The notes: generated by a model not told the origin, from the letters alone. Counted from the stretch's first letter, positions 25,806-36,481 are shown. The stretch: 64,000 nt of DNA from Dicyema japonicum (GCA_011109175.1 RDEW01000003.1:434001-498000), one strand, 5' to 3'. A program made the numbers and translations.

Positions 25806-26200
25806 CGAGACAGACTGACATCAAACGCCCAGCTGAGAATACTGACCGCTCCTACAAGTACCTTAGGCACATTGGTGGTCCTCTTCCGGAAAGATTTGAT
25901 TGATAATATGACCAAGTGCATCAAGCGCCGAGTACTAGCCGCTCCTACAAGTCCCTTAGGCACATTGATGGTCCTCGTCCGGGAAAGATTTGATTGATAA
26001 TATGACCAAGTGGCATCATGCGCGAGTACTAGCCGCTTCTACAAGTCCCTTAGGCACATTGGTGGTCCTCTTCCGGGAAAGATTTGATTGATAATATGAC
26101 CAAGTGGCATCAAGCGCCGAGTACTAGCCACTTCTACAAGTCCTTAGGCACATTGATTGTTCTCGTCCGGGAAAGATTAGATTGATAATAAGACAGGTGA
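25806..26200. repeat. Minisatellite, about four copies of a 93-95 bp unit
   Basis: The phrase TACAAGT.CCTTAGGCACATT recurs with unit starts near 25846, 25939, 26033 and 26128, giving periods of 93, 94 and 95 bp. Each unit also contains GGGAAAGATTTGATTGATAA and AGTACTAGCC. The array ends about 200 bp before the NT5C2 start. Units differ from each other by only a few bases, so the expansion is recent. Confidence 0.85.
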
Positions 26201-26397
26201 AAAGAGCCAAAATTCAGATCTATCACAGAGGCGAAAATGTCCCGAGGGGATCTGTAATAGGATTTTTCTGGAGGGTTGCTTTCTAGACATTTTATTAATA
26301 TATAATTTATTAAAATTAGTTATAATTAAATGTTATCAAATAAATAATAACGTAAGATTTGCATATATTTATAATTTTCCGATGATTTGAAATTAAT

Positions 26398-28452
26398 ATG
26401 TACGTAGATGGGTCATTTTGTTTTTTTAAGATTAGGAGTTTCGATGCTGATTCTTTGGCGAATGAACTTGGGAGTCGATTGAGCTATCAAAAAGGCTCAC
26501 CGAAGGGTCTTGAGGACAGATATCCCGAAAAGCTTATTCCTAACTTATAATTTCTTAGAATATATGCCAATTCACATCTAAGATTGGACAAAATCGAGTT
26601 CTACGGGTTCGACATGGATTATACGCTCGCAAGTAAAGCACGTGTATGAGTTTAGTGTACAAATCCCCCGAAATGGAGACACTGATTTTCGACCTAATAA
26701 AAAGAGGTTGGTTAAATTAGGTTATCCGTCGGAATTCCTGAACTTTCAATATGATGAGTCATTCCCAGTTCGGTTATCACCGTTGAGTAAAATATTAGTG
26801 GAGTTTGCTATGATATTAGTCACGGAAATTTCCTCAAAGTCGATTCATATGGGCACATTTTGTTGGCCACCCATGGCACCAGACTCCTTGAGCTGTAGAG
26901 TGTCCTTTAAACAAACTTAGCTGTGAAATTGACAGTTATTACATGAACCGCCATATCGACTTGAATGGGAGTGAAATTGTTATCCTCAGCACGGTTTACT
27001 GCCAAAGTGGTTGGCTTATATTAACACGTTTACTAGTGATCTGTATCCTCTCGATGTTGATCGACTACTACACTGCTATGGGGACCCCCACCGAGTGAGG
27101 ATTTATTTTGAGGGTTAGAAGCAAAAATGGGATCTACGTTGACGACGGAAAGTACATTATATTCTACTGGGATATTTATTTGGTGGTGGCTCAAGTCAAA
27201 GATTTCGTCCACGAAAATGTCTTGTTGTCTATTTAAACTAGGAATTGAAGGATGCCACGTTGGCTGACATTCCGAGGTACCTGAACAAAGACCCGTTGAT
27301 AGCGGAGATGATAAACCGGTGGCACTCGTATTAACTTGCTTAGCATACGAGAGCCCGGACGAAAAACGTTCCTTTTGACAAACAGCAAATACAAATACGT
27401 CGATGTTTGCCATCTTCTGATTACAGAAAATAATGAGCTACCTCTTGGACGGCAACGGGAAAAAGTGGAAGGACTTCTTTGATTTTATAATTATCGAAGC
27501 GAATAAGCCGACGTTCTTCACCTCAAAGTGCAACCATTTTCTTCTGGTCAATGAGGTCCGAAATTGGAGACTATTTTAGGATACAAAACTTACGTTCCTT
27601 AGAAGTGAGCTGAATGAGTTGAAAACTGGGAAAATATATTCTGGGGTATCTTTATGTCCTCAAATGTAGGATGTGCTAGCGAGTTTTGTCGACTTACAAA
27701 GGCTAAGACCAAGTCAGTCATCTATGTTGGGGATTCGATTTACGGAGATATTCTCAAATCTAAGAAGAACTCGTGGAAGACCCTGCTGATTATCCCAGGA
27801 CTTAAAAAGGAAATACACCATTGGTGGAAGAACTACAAATCCTACAAAATGCTTGATGTTCTCGATCAGATCCAAAAAAATGAACTGTAACCACCAACTG
27901 ATAACTTCCAGATATGCTTACGGGGAGAACAGGCAAGTCGTAAACTGGGTTTCTTCTGTGTACAAGGTGACCTGGCTAATTTATTTCTCAGTGCCTCAGT
28001 CGCATGATTGATTCCCGTTATGGAACTTTGGGGAGTCCCTTCCGTTCTGGTTGGATCATAATGTGCACTCCTAGGTTCGCTGCACTGCTATTTTTTCGAC
28101 CAAGTTCAAAAATACGCAGACTTGTATAGCCACTCTGTGACCACTCTGAATTACTACCTCCCCTCGTATTCATTTCATTGCAAACAGATTATGGTTTAAG
28201 TCGCTGTTATTCCTAGCTCCCCCATGAAAAATTAACTGATGATTTATTTGGCGACCAAATGGCAAATCCGGAAGGAATCGACGAAGATTATATAGAACTC
28301 GCTCGGGAGATGGTAACAACATATTTAAATGAGACCAATCGACATGTATGGACGCCAGTTTGAGTTTATAGAATATTGAATTCCGCCAAAAGACCCTGGA
28401 TTCTCTAAAGTCAAGTCTTGATTCGATCAACAGCGACAGTGACGGAGAATAA
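26398..28452 (+). CDS. Cytosolic purine 5'-nucleotidase, NT5C2-like (HAD superfamily)
   Basis: NT5C2-type enzymes dephosphorylate IMP and GMP in the cytosol. Visible family blocks in order: GFDMDYTLA (HAD motif I with the nucleophile Asp), YKSPEMETLIFDL, RLVKLGYPSEFLNF, FLKVDSYGHILLATHG, TNSKYKYVDKIMSYL (motif II), YVGDSIYGDILKSKK (motif IV), FRSGS, KYADLYSHSVTTLNYY and LPHEKL, ending in an acidic tail. About 16 introns of 21-27 nt are needed; one (26532-26558) begins GC rather than GT. Two one-base deletions break the frame, in the A run at 26698-26703 and the G run at 27643-27646. Start at 26398 is tentative, as the family's first 30 residues are poorly conserved. The minisatellite lies just upstream. 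Confidence 0.85.
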
Positions 28453-28459
28453 GAAAATC

Positions 28460-29195
28460 TGCAAATTTAATTTTTTCCTGACATTATAATTTTAGTTGTG
28501 GCTTGTTATGTGAGATTTGCATTCTAAGATTGCCCGACTGGTACGAAATTACGATTAATCAATGTTCCATAGACAGTAAGGACAGTTATCAAGTATTGAT
28601 CCCCGCTATAGATCCCCGTGGACAGTGTTGTCTCACGATAGAGATCGATCGCCACTAAATAGTTCTGCCTGTGAACGAAGCGAACACACAGCTGATGATT
28701 CATAAGAGTCAGTTAACTTAAACAAAAGAACGCTCAAACAGAGCCCTCATCTTGGCACGATGTTCCTCCTTTGACCACAAACAAACACATATTGACCGTA
28801 CAAATGAATGCTCGTACTCACACGGGTCCTCTCGTTTGTTCATGCAGGTTAGGAAATCCAGAGGTATGGGACCTTTCCAGAAGTCCATCTCTCCGTAATT
28901 TCAAAAGCCTTTTTTGAATATCCTAAACCAGAAATAAATTCCATTGAATCACCGCCATATCCTTACAGGGATACACAATATGTTCGACCTGCAAGCATCA
29001 AAAGAATCAATTCTTTACAGTTGCTTGTAAATAAGCGTGAATATCTTTCAAGTCGATTTTTATTGACCTCAAATTCAAAATTTGACCTAAAATTGATTTT
29101 ATTGATAAAATTTTGAATACTAAATTTCAAAAATTGTCTATAACCCAAAGTAATCCATCATTGATGACTTATTCAACCAATCATTTTTTATTGAT
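28460..29195. other. Intergenic, contains a LINE 3' end on the minus strand at 28740-28845
   Basis: On the minus strand a short frame reads CLWSKEEHRAKMRALFER, matching the terminal block of the Jockey-like LINEs (CVGSKEENRAKLRSLLE at 7.9 kb). Nothing else in the interval is recognisable. Confidence 0.45.
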
Positions 29196-29199
29196 GATC

Positions 29200-30420
29200 A
29201 AAAAATATTTACTGAGAAGGAAGATACATTGGTGAAGATGATATTGATGAGTATTTCAGTGTGGTTGGACTTTAGTTTTGAGAAGTCTGCCACTAATCTG
29301 AAATGTATGGAAGACGTAAATCTGGATGGGTATGAAAGCTATCACTACCTCGGAGTGTTAGAAGACAAAGGATGTAATGTCATGAAGTCCAGCATTTGTC
29401 AAAGAAAAGATGGATTGCGGGTCCTTTAAACTAAGAAAACACACATGACCACAATCACAGGATTCCTTGCTTTCAAGTACAAGGCACTCAAGTTAATATA
29501 AAGACTATTAGAGAAAGTCAGGAGAAAGGCCCGATTGATTCTATTGCGAAGAAACCACTTTACTCTATGGTGTTTAACAGTCACTGAGATGGGAACGTTG
29601 ATCTGGCCGGGTCTTTGGAGTGGTTGACCAGCGGAAATAATTCCCCGATATCAGAGGGCATGTATTTTTTGCTTCAGGACAAGAAATTGTTTTTTGATAC
29701 TAATAATTCAGATTGTAGTCATTGCAAGAAGGCCAAAAAATCAGTGGATCATTTGGCTACACGTTGTAGCAGAATGCTCAATAGTGACTACGAGGAGGCA
29801 TAACGAAGTTGTTAGATGCATTCACCTGCATTTGTGTAGAATGTATGGCATCCAAAAGTCTAAACGTCTAAAACACACTCAGTTCAATCAATTGTTACGA
29901 CGCAGAGAGTGAAATTCAATGTGGACACATACATCATAACTGACACTGAAGTTCAACACAATAAGCCAGACATTCTCGTGTATGACAAACTGAAGAATGA
30001 GATGGGATTATGGAGGTTGGAATCACCACACAATAAGCACTCAAGCATACAGAAGTGGAAAAGCTACACAAATATGACTTTCTCGCTGAAGAATTGAGCA
30101 TGTTATATGACGCTCCTGTGAAGAATTATTCCTGTGGTTTTGACATGGGACGGGATTATCTCCACGTGCTGCAGAAATCATTTGAAAGCTCTCTCGATTG
30201 ATGTGCCAATAAGAGCGTATATTCAATCGGAAGGTTTTAAAGAAGACATTAGAAAGTATTATTGTTGAGCACAAATATGGAGTCAAGATACCAACTGATG
30301 AAATCCTTAACGCGTGAGGCGACTGGAAGAGCGGAAAAGTTATTATATTGTCGAGGAGTCAGACCCACGGTCCGAGGAGGAAGTGGAAGTCAAAGGATAT
30401 GTTAGTTTAGCCTAACCATA
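29200..30420 (+). mobile_element. R2-like non-LTR retrotransposon, 5'-truncated and frameshifted
   Basis: Blocks in order: FEKSATNLKCMEDVNLDG and YHYLGVLEDK (after the RT), WLTSGNNSPISEG, then a Cys-Cys-His-Cys knuckle CSHCKKAKKSVDHLATRC. Next come RRHNEVVRCIHLHLCRMYG and the restriction-like-endonuclease motif NKPDILVYDK. The same blocks are present in the copy at 46.6-47.9 kb (CPHCKSRSMSVDHLATRC, RHNEVVRSLH). Frame breaks occur after SDYEEA and in the region after the endonuclease motif. It is dead and belongs to the same family as the copies at 2.6, 31.9, 36.8 and 46.6 kb. Confidence 0.75.
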
Positions 30421-30609
30421 GTTGACTGAATTTTTCATATTTTTATGCCAAATAAAAAAAATATGAAAAAATTAACCAAATTCTATATTAAACTGCGAAA
30501 GCCACGTGGCACGTTATTTGATGGAAAGTCGATTTAATTATTTTTTTTCAATTTTTATAGAAATAACAAAAGTATTAAAATAAAAAATAGATTAAAAATT
30601 ATTATTTAA

Positions 30610-30765
30610 TTAAAATCCGGGACTTCCGTAAGATGGCAAAGTCCCTGACTATCTCCTCGGGCCGGACATCAAACTATATCTAGACGCCTGCCAGAAATAC
30701 GTGAAGAAATCTTCCCCATTGTGGAGATTAATCCAAGACTCCAAAACTAACCGCATGAAAAGGAC
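30610..30765 (+). repeat. Dispersed repeat, shared with 10300-10450
   Basis: The sequence GGGACTTCCGTAAGATGGC and the following phrases including GACGCCTGCCAGAAATACG match the minus strand near 10.3-10.45 kb. Family unknown. Confidence 0.5.
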
Positions 30766-30834
30766 TGGTATGGACACCAGGGTCACTTAATTAGACGATA
30801 ACTATATATGGTAACCGTACTTGGAAGGTATATA

Positions 30835-31040
30835 GAAAAATAATGTGCCGAAATTCGAAATCAGAGGCACTGATCATTGGGTGAGTCAGTCCTTGTAGAC
30901 GATACGGTTCCGCAGTGAAGAGTTCGGTGATGACGGAGACACTCGTCGTACCAAATGTATTGTAGATGCATGGAACCGTCAGCCTGAATGTAGTGCAACG
31001 GAGTTCGAACCAGGAACAATCTGAATTTGTCCGGCACTTA
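30835..31040 (-). repeat. tRNA-derived SINE, family 3
   Basis: On the minus strand TAAGTGCCGGACAAATTC leads to a B box GGTTCGAACTCC. The body contains GGTTCCATGCATCTAC, then ACGAGTGTCTCCGTCATCAC and GCGGAACCGTATCGTCTAC. Related copies lie at 43.06-43.21 kb (-), 46.34-46.48 kb (+) and 49.86-49.93 kb (+). The MUS81-derived minigene begins right beside it. Confidence 0.6.
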
Positions 31041-31073
31041 GAACACTGGCGGATTTTAAAAATCTTGTGTTTA

Positions 31074-31481
31074 ATGTTAGGAAAGGAAAATCGACCAATC
31101 ATTCAAATAATAAAATGGCTTAAAGAATGGCGAGATCAGTCTGCCAAAGATGGCTTAATGTCCAAATTTATATTTCTCAAAGTATCCGCTTAACAATAAT
31201 TGCAGGCCCCCTCTTCCCTCAGAAAATACCCTATCAAAATAAAGTCAGGAAACGACTGTAAGCTATTGGAAGGATTTGGTTTGCTTTATAATAGCTATTT
31301 AGGTCCTAAATTGTGCTCTATGATTGATCAACGTTTATCTCAGTTAAATTCGAAAACAACTGCACCACTTGATCCACGTGGTTCAGTTTGTGATTCGAAA
31401 AATAGTTTTCAATTGAGTAAAGGGTCACATGGTTATGCTCTCATTATGGCTCTGACTGAAGTGACTGACTATTTAATTTAA
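31074..31481 (+). CDS. MUS81 N-terminal minigene (partial duplicate)
   Basis: This is a second copy of the first two MUS81 exons. Exon 1 (31074-31181) starts with ATG and keeps IIKWLKEWRDQSAKDGLMSK. A 24-nt intron (31182-31205) is the same as in MUS81 apart from two substitutions. Exon 2 keeps SLRKYPIKIKSGNDCKLLEG and LCSMIDQRLSQL. At the place where MUS81 splices to exon 3, the acceptor AG has been lost, so translation runs eight more codons to a TAA at 31479-31481. The frame is open throughout and would give about 127 residues covering only the N-terminal helix-hairpin-helix region. In MUS81 that region mediates SLX4-type contacts; the nuclease domain is absent. tRNA-Phe follows 123 bp downstream. 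It may be expressed or simply a recent fragment. Confidence 0.7.
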
Positions 31482-31604
31482 TTGGCGAACCACTAAACAA
31501 CTGGTGAAAATAAACTAAACAACTGGTGAAAATGCTTCTCCAGTTGATCTATGTTGCAACCGTGAGAGGCATTTTAATTATATAAAATAAATAAGAGATA
31601 ATAT

Positions 31605-31676
31605 GCCCAAGTAGCTCAGCGGAAGAGCGTTAGACTGAAGATCTAAAGGTCGTTGGTTCAACTCCTACCTTGGGCA
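31605..31676 (+). tRNA. tRNA-Phe (GAA)
   Basis: A 72-nt cloverleaf with perfect acceptor pairing GCCCAAG/CTTGGGC and discriminator A. D stem is GCTC/GAGC, anticodon stem TTAGA/TCTAA with loop CTGAAGA (anticodon GAA), and the T loop is TTCAACT with one mismatch in the T stem. A run of seven T at 31678-31684 gives a Pol III terminator. The gene has no intron and the CCA is not encoded. Confidence 0.93.
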
Positions 31677-31677
31677 A

Positions 31678-31684
31678 TTTTTTT
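31678..31684 (+). terminator. Pol III terminator of tRNA-Phe
   Basis: Seven consecutive T residues begin two bases after the tRNA 3' end. Confidence 0.75.
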
Positions 31685-31759
31685 AATTCAGATTTTTAAT
31701 AAAATTATTGGTATATTAATAAGTTTTATTTTGGCTTTATAAATTTAAACAATAGAAGT

Positions 31760-32270
31760 CAGGTAGTTGCCGCCCTCACCGCGTGGCTGTTCCCTCTCAA
31801 AATTGCGAGCGAAATTCGCTCAAATAGCCAGCGTCGTTCGCGGAGATCTCCAGTCCGCTTTAACACAGTGGACTGTAGATAGGCCTGGAGCTTCCTATCT
31901 ACCCCCAACTGCTTCAGATAACCCATGTGGTACTTTGTTGCAATTCCTTCCCACGTCATTACTATAGGAATAACGAGGACCTTGCAACCAAGCATCTGCC
32001 CCATCTCGTTTGCAAGAAAGTCATACTTCCTTTTTTTCTCCACCTCCACAGTCTGCAAACGGTCTTGAGACGTGATGCCAACCTCTATGATAAGGACTTG
32101 GCCAGACTCCTTATCGTGTACCACAATGTCCGGTTAATTGTGCTGACTAGCACCGAAGTACAGATAACACTGTCTACCTTAATTTGGACCCTGGTGTTCT
32201 CTACTACAGATTGCACCTTATGAGTCCGCAACTTTCTGGTGTGGCGAATACCATACTTATTGCATAGTAG
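31760..32270 (-). mobile_element. Chimeric retroelement: R2-like body joined to the 3' end of the PHD/RT/RLE family
   Basis: The minus-strand frame (32124 to 31759) reads EVGITSQDRLQTVEVEKK, CKVLVIPIVMTWEG and AYLQSTVLKRT, which is the R2-like C-terminus seen at 47.4-47.7 kb. It then switches to RWLFERISLAILRGNSHAV, the terminal block of the other retroelement family (compare 2266-2337 and 37.4 kb). The switch lies near 31853-31863, at a few bases of shared sequence. The 121-codon frame is open across the junction. It ends about 85 bp from the tRNA-Phe. Confidence 0.65.
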
Positions 32271-32559
32271 ATGTTTGTTACTCGGGCATGCCTTTTAGTA
32301 TCTCCACCGTTGAATCTAAATCCCAAGTGGGGGGAACTTGCCGTTTTAACTAATTTCAAAAAAATTATGAAATCGACGTATGTAGAATTCCTAGTACGAC
32401 AACTTGTGACTGTAAAATGATAAAGACACTTGGCCAGAGAGTCACCAGCTCGATCATCTTTATTAATAACCTCTGATATACCTGAGACAGGTTTTATCCA
32501 GTTCCACCGGTCGGAGTGGGATGCATCCTTTCTAGCATCACATCATCGTAGGAACCATT

Positions 32560-32760
32560 TAAGTGAGAATTATTCTGTGGATAGGCACTGGGCGTCTCCT
32601 AAATTAGGCGAATCCCATGACACTTCTAGGGAGCTGAAGAAGTCAAAGATCAGATCGGAATCCTTCGACCTGGTAGATGACGATTCAAACGCACACCTGA
32701 GCTTGACACAAGCAGCAGCACTAACCACTACGCTATGTGGTCCTTGCCATCATAGTTGAC
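32560..32760 (-). repeat. tRNA-derived SINE, family 1
   Basis: The minus strand begins with CATAGCGTAGTGGTTAGTG and, after the tRNA-like head, carries AAGTGTCATGGGATTCGCC and ends near CGCCCAGTGCCTATCC, as in the 5.9 kb copy. Confidence 0.55.
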
Positions 32761-32764
32761 CAGC

Positions 32765-33355
32765 CTTCCATTCACAGGAAATCATAAATTTACAAAACGC
32801 ACGTGTGCTACTATTAAAAAATATCCAATGAACATACCCTAAGACAAAATCCGAATATCCCTCAATTCTTTAAGACAACTAGAATGTTCCTTCATATCCA
32901 CATTCTACAATTTTAGTTTATTCACCATCACTTCTCCCATTCTAGCAAGGCTCACGCTAACCAACTGCTCAAAATGGGACTCTTACTACCCTCACCAAAC
33001 GAAATATCGCCTTTCAAATCACCATTATGAAGGGGTAGCCATGTGCTCAGTGACAGAACCTCATTCAACAGTTTTTTCTACGTGAGACTGGTCAGTACGG
33101 ACTCCACCCTGAAAAAATCCACCTATTATTATCCTTCGACTATCAATTCCCTTAGAAAGTAGTTGATCAATCAACCTGGACACTTAAAATTTATTTGTTA
33201 CATTTACGGTTCGCTGCCGCAGAATTAATTCTAGAAACACCCTCTCGGGCTAATTCCGATGTAACAAGTCAAGAATAGTAATTTAAAAATATTATTAATT
33301 TTAAAATATTTTTTAAAATAATCAAAGGTTTTTCTTAGACAATAACAGCCACGTT
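32765..33355. other. No recognisable gene
   Basis: Only unconserved short frames are present. Confidence 0.3.
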
Positions 33356-33359
33356 CCAG

Positions 33360-33590
33360 CATCAAATTCAATATACAGTAAGCCCCCGTTAATCCATCTT
33401 GAGTCAGCAAAATTTTACCAAGAATCCACACAAATAGGCTTCATAACTTAAAATTCATAATCCGAAGGACATTTATTAAAAATTTCGTATTAATTTATTT
33501 TTTTATTCTACGTTTAAATGAATTTACATTTTAAATTTAAAATCTTGCCACATGGTCAGAAAGAGGACCAAATAACTTAAGTTGACTATT
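33360..33590 (+). mobile_element. pogo/Tigger-like DNA transposon end
   Basis: It begins CAGTAAGCCCCCGTTAATCC and continues with CAGCAAAATTTTACCAAG, CATAATCCGAAGGACATTTATTAAAAAT and TTAATTTATTTTTT. The 40825-41060 segment repeats all of these in order. The CAGTxxACCCTCxTTA type of end is characteristic of pogo/Tigger/Jerky elements. Only one end is present. Confidence 0.5.
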
Positions 33591-33849
33591 TAGTATTTAA
33601 AGTACCGAGGGAGAATGGACAACGGGTAATTTTTAGAATGACATTGAAGTGAATTTTGGTAGGTCCAAAATTTGAATATTTTGAACCAGAAAACCACCGT
33701 CAGAGTTATAATGAAAAATTCAGGTGATCCTGGTCTCTCTCAGCAGTCTTCGCATGCTCCACATAGAACCACACTAACGTTGGCACCAAGTGGTCATTCA
33801 CTTCCAAAAATGCTCCACGTTTTATTTATTTAACACCCAAGACCACGGT

Positions 33850-33965
33850 AAAACCAAAACTAACTATCACGTGATCCCGATGCGCTCCGCCAAAATCCTC
33901 ATTCTTTCCCGGTGCTCCTCCCTCGTACCCACACAAACTCGTACAGGGCGGCTGACTATTTTTTT
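33850..33965 (-). mobile_element. 3' end of Jockey-like LINE
   Basis: The minus strand reads VCVGTREEHRERMRILAERI followed by GIT and a stop, the terminal block of the LINE family seen at 7.9 and 60.5 kb. Confidence 0.55.
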
Positions 33966-34369
33966 TCTAACGTTAAATAAAAATAGCGAAAATTATTTTT
34001 GAGAAAAATATAATTAAATTAATTATCATGTGTATTTTTTAATCAATTTCCAAATTTTTGTAAATTTGTGCATTTTTCCTGTCCTTTATAAATCTCCCAA
34101 TTTCCTTAATGTAGGTCGTCCACGGATACACGGAACGTTCAGAACAAAGTATTCCTCCATAGGGGGTCCATAGGTCCAGATGAAGTATATGACCTAGAGG
34201 AAGACATCAAATGCACTAAAACTATGCTATAATGTGCCAGAGCCACGTCACCGGCTTAACCTTACGTCAAATAAACCACTAAGCTAGTTGAAGTGCTCCA
34301 CAAGTACCAGAAAATCAGATTCTTTCAAAAAAGCAACTTACTGATTCCTTGACCCTGACAAGTTCTATT

Positions 34370-34565
34370 AATACAGTTGACCAAGCAAAGTGATCCAGAA
34401 AACATTATCAGAGAAGCTTAGGTTGATGCCAGAACTCTTTCGCGGTGAGTAAAATAGTCTCCTAGATACGGATCCTTTGGCATTGGGTGTCTCCTGAGTA
34501 TAGCGGATCCAATGACGCCAAAAGGAAGAAAAATCTTCAATCAAGTAGCGACATGACACCACGTG
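34370..34565 (-). repeat. SINE-related repeat, sister copy of 24541-24735
   Basis: It shares GCAAAGTGATCCAGAA and GAAGAAAAATCTTCAATCAA with the 24.6 kb copy and ends at CCACGTGGC. Confidence 0.5.
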
Positions 34566-34624
34566 GCCTGGGGATAATCAGAAATATTTAATTTGTTAAA
34601 AATTTAAAACCAAGGCGACGACGA

Positions 34625-36140
34625 ATGAACTCATTTCACTCAGCCAGTAATATATACGAATAAAACACAGAGATCAACCTGGAGACCAAACTAACCGAGT
34701 TTTCGGACGGCCAAGAAATAACACCAAAGAAGACTGCATTCGTCTTTGATCTGTTTGACGAACTGATCAGTAAAGTTTCATATTATCGACCACTGGGGGA
34801 AAAATAAGAGATTACCTGAAGAGTATCACATTTAAATCACCTCAGAGGCCATTTACAGTTCCTCGGTAAAATCCTCGAGTGATGAAGGAGACGAATATGT
34901 CCCATATTTCGAATTAGCCGATTTTTACATGAAAGAACACCCAGAAGTCAAAATCCTCAAGAATAAAATTGAAAGTCTGGAGACAAAGTCGGGATTGCTA
35001 ATTTCAAGATTGGAGGAGGAAAGGTCGTTAAATACTGAGATGACTCGGAGATATGACGAATTAAGCACAAACCATGATGAAATTAGAATGAGGCTGAATC
35101 TAATGGAGAGCAAATTCCACTGCATCGAGGAGAATATTCACGAGTAGTTATGATAAATATTTCAGAGCACGTGACGAAAATAAAAATTTAAAGGAAATTT
35201 TTAACCGCAAAAAATTCGAAATCGAAGGCTTATTTTCCGCGTTAAAAGTACTTTGATCTCGAAAAGTAGAACAAATTGGAGTTAAACGAGTTTTTACTGA
35301 AGAACATGGCGTTTTACAGCAAACTGTACAGGAAAATCAACGCCGGTCTATTTTTTGTAGCAAATTTAGAATTTTCTAACAATTTTAAGAGCGGTGGTTC
35401 CAGAATTTCGAAGGGGGACTCGTCAAAATCAGTATTTTTCCCGCTTACTTTAGAACAGAAAAACGGAGAATCTGCTAGAGCTAGAAAAGTCGGAGAAGCA
35501 GCTCATAGATATCCACAATCGACTGATATCCGGTCTTTTGTTTGAGTGAATTGGAGATTTTGAAAGAGGCCGAAGTCTCGGGGAAAGTTCGTCAGACAAT
35601 GTGGGAGAATAAGCTTATCTTAGACCAATTTCAAGGAAGCTTCGAGGCGAATATTTACTGAAATCGATCGCTTACAAAAAACGCGGAATTTTATTCAACC
35701 CGAAGCCGGGAATATTATTTTCAGCCAGCAGGAAGAGGATGAGGTGGATTTTCAGGAAGAGGTCGACCTTTCTCTCAAAAATATGAGTAAAACCGTTCAG
35801 CAGATGGTAAAATTTCATTGAGAGCGATAGGTCTCCACTTTTGACTTAAAAAGCAAAATCAGGGTTGACTATGTGCCTAGAATTATGGGAAACGTTAAAA
35901 TGCCATAATTTTTAGGATATTCTCAAGGAGACGTTGACTCAGTTTACCTCTCATTGGAAGGACTGCCGCAGCGAATCATCTCTCCGACCCTTCCAAGTAG
36001 TGTCCCCTGAAAAATGAGATAGGAAGAATTTAGGAGCTTTTTGAACGAGCAGTACGGATCGGACAATTCAGTCTCGTTGGTGATTTGTGATGTCTGCAAT
36101 TCGATTGATCACTACTCTGAGGACTACGTGGTTGTAGCAT
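34625..36140 (+). CDS. Coiled-coil protein with a possible C-terminal Cys/His knuckle, unrecognised
   Basis: An ATG at 34625 opens a frame that a 24-nt intron joins to TEFSDGQEITPKK. Then come an acidic-serine stretch (SSSVKSSSDEGDE) and a strong coiled coil (34929-35147) with heptad-like ILKNKIESLETK and LISRLEEERSLN. Later exons continue with charged helices, then LRPFQEEFRSFLNEQYGSD and CDVCNSIDHYSED. The last resembles the CCHC-type knuckles at the C-terminus of CLIP-170-like proteins, but the final Cys is not seen and no CAP-Gly domain is present. Several internal exon joins are unresolved. I do not assign a function. Confidence 0.45.
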
Positions 36141-36155
36141 GCACGTGAGTTTAAG

Positions 36156-36481
36156 ATGGCCGATATCTTCAAGAGGTTCATCACAGGAGAATCCTCTGTG
36201 AATGTTATATATTACATTGACCTGGTGGAGGCTCATTTGGCAAACTTGACTTGGAAAATTTGGACGATTTCCGAATATTTATGTCCTCGACGTATCCGTT
36301 TTTCAAAGACGAGGACTTGGCGAATGCAGAGCTTAGCTTCATTGCATTTGGTGGGAGGAAGTTCTCTCCAAATCTAGTTTTGGATTATATTATCAAAACC
36401 ATCGCTATCGACAGAGAACCGAGAATTCAGAGAGTTCGTATTTCTGTAAATGTAGATCTCCAACACGTTGGATTTGTATAA
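36156..36481 (+). CDS. Unrecognised ORF(s), possibly later exons of the preceding gene
   Basis: Two frames overlap. One reads MADIFKRFITGESSVN from an ATG at 36156. The other reads LENLDDFRIFMSSTYPFFKD and SFIAFGGRKFSPNLVLDYII to a stop near 36481. They look coding in composition but I found no intron that joins them convincingly. They follow the coiled-coil gene by only a few bases and may belong to it. Confidence 0.35.

Noticed and set aside
25806-26200. CRISPR array
   Set aside because: The repeats are directly abutting 94-bp units without distinct spacers, in a eukaryotic context.
27033-27413. A minus-strand 126-codon frame inside NT5C2
   Set aside because: It covers the exons and introns of NT5C2 on the opposite strand and has no family of its own.
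28170-28430. A minus-strand 86-codon frame after NT5C2
   Set aside because: The plus strand here holds the last NT5C2 exons (LPHEKL and the acidic tail).
36030-36236. CLIP-170 as a firm identity for the coiled-coil gene
   Set aside because: Only a partial Cys/His knuckle matches; no CAP-Gly domain and the last Cys ligand is missing.
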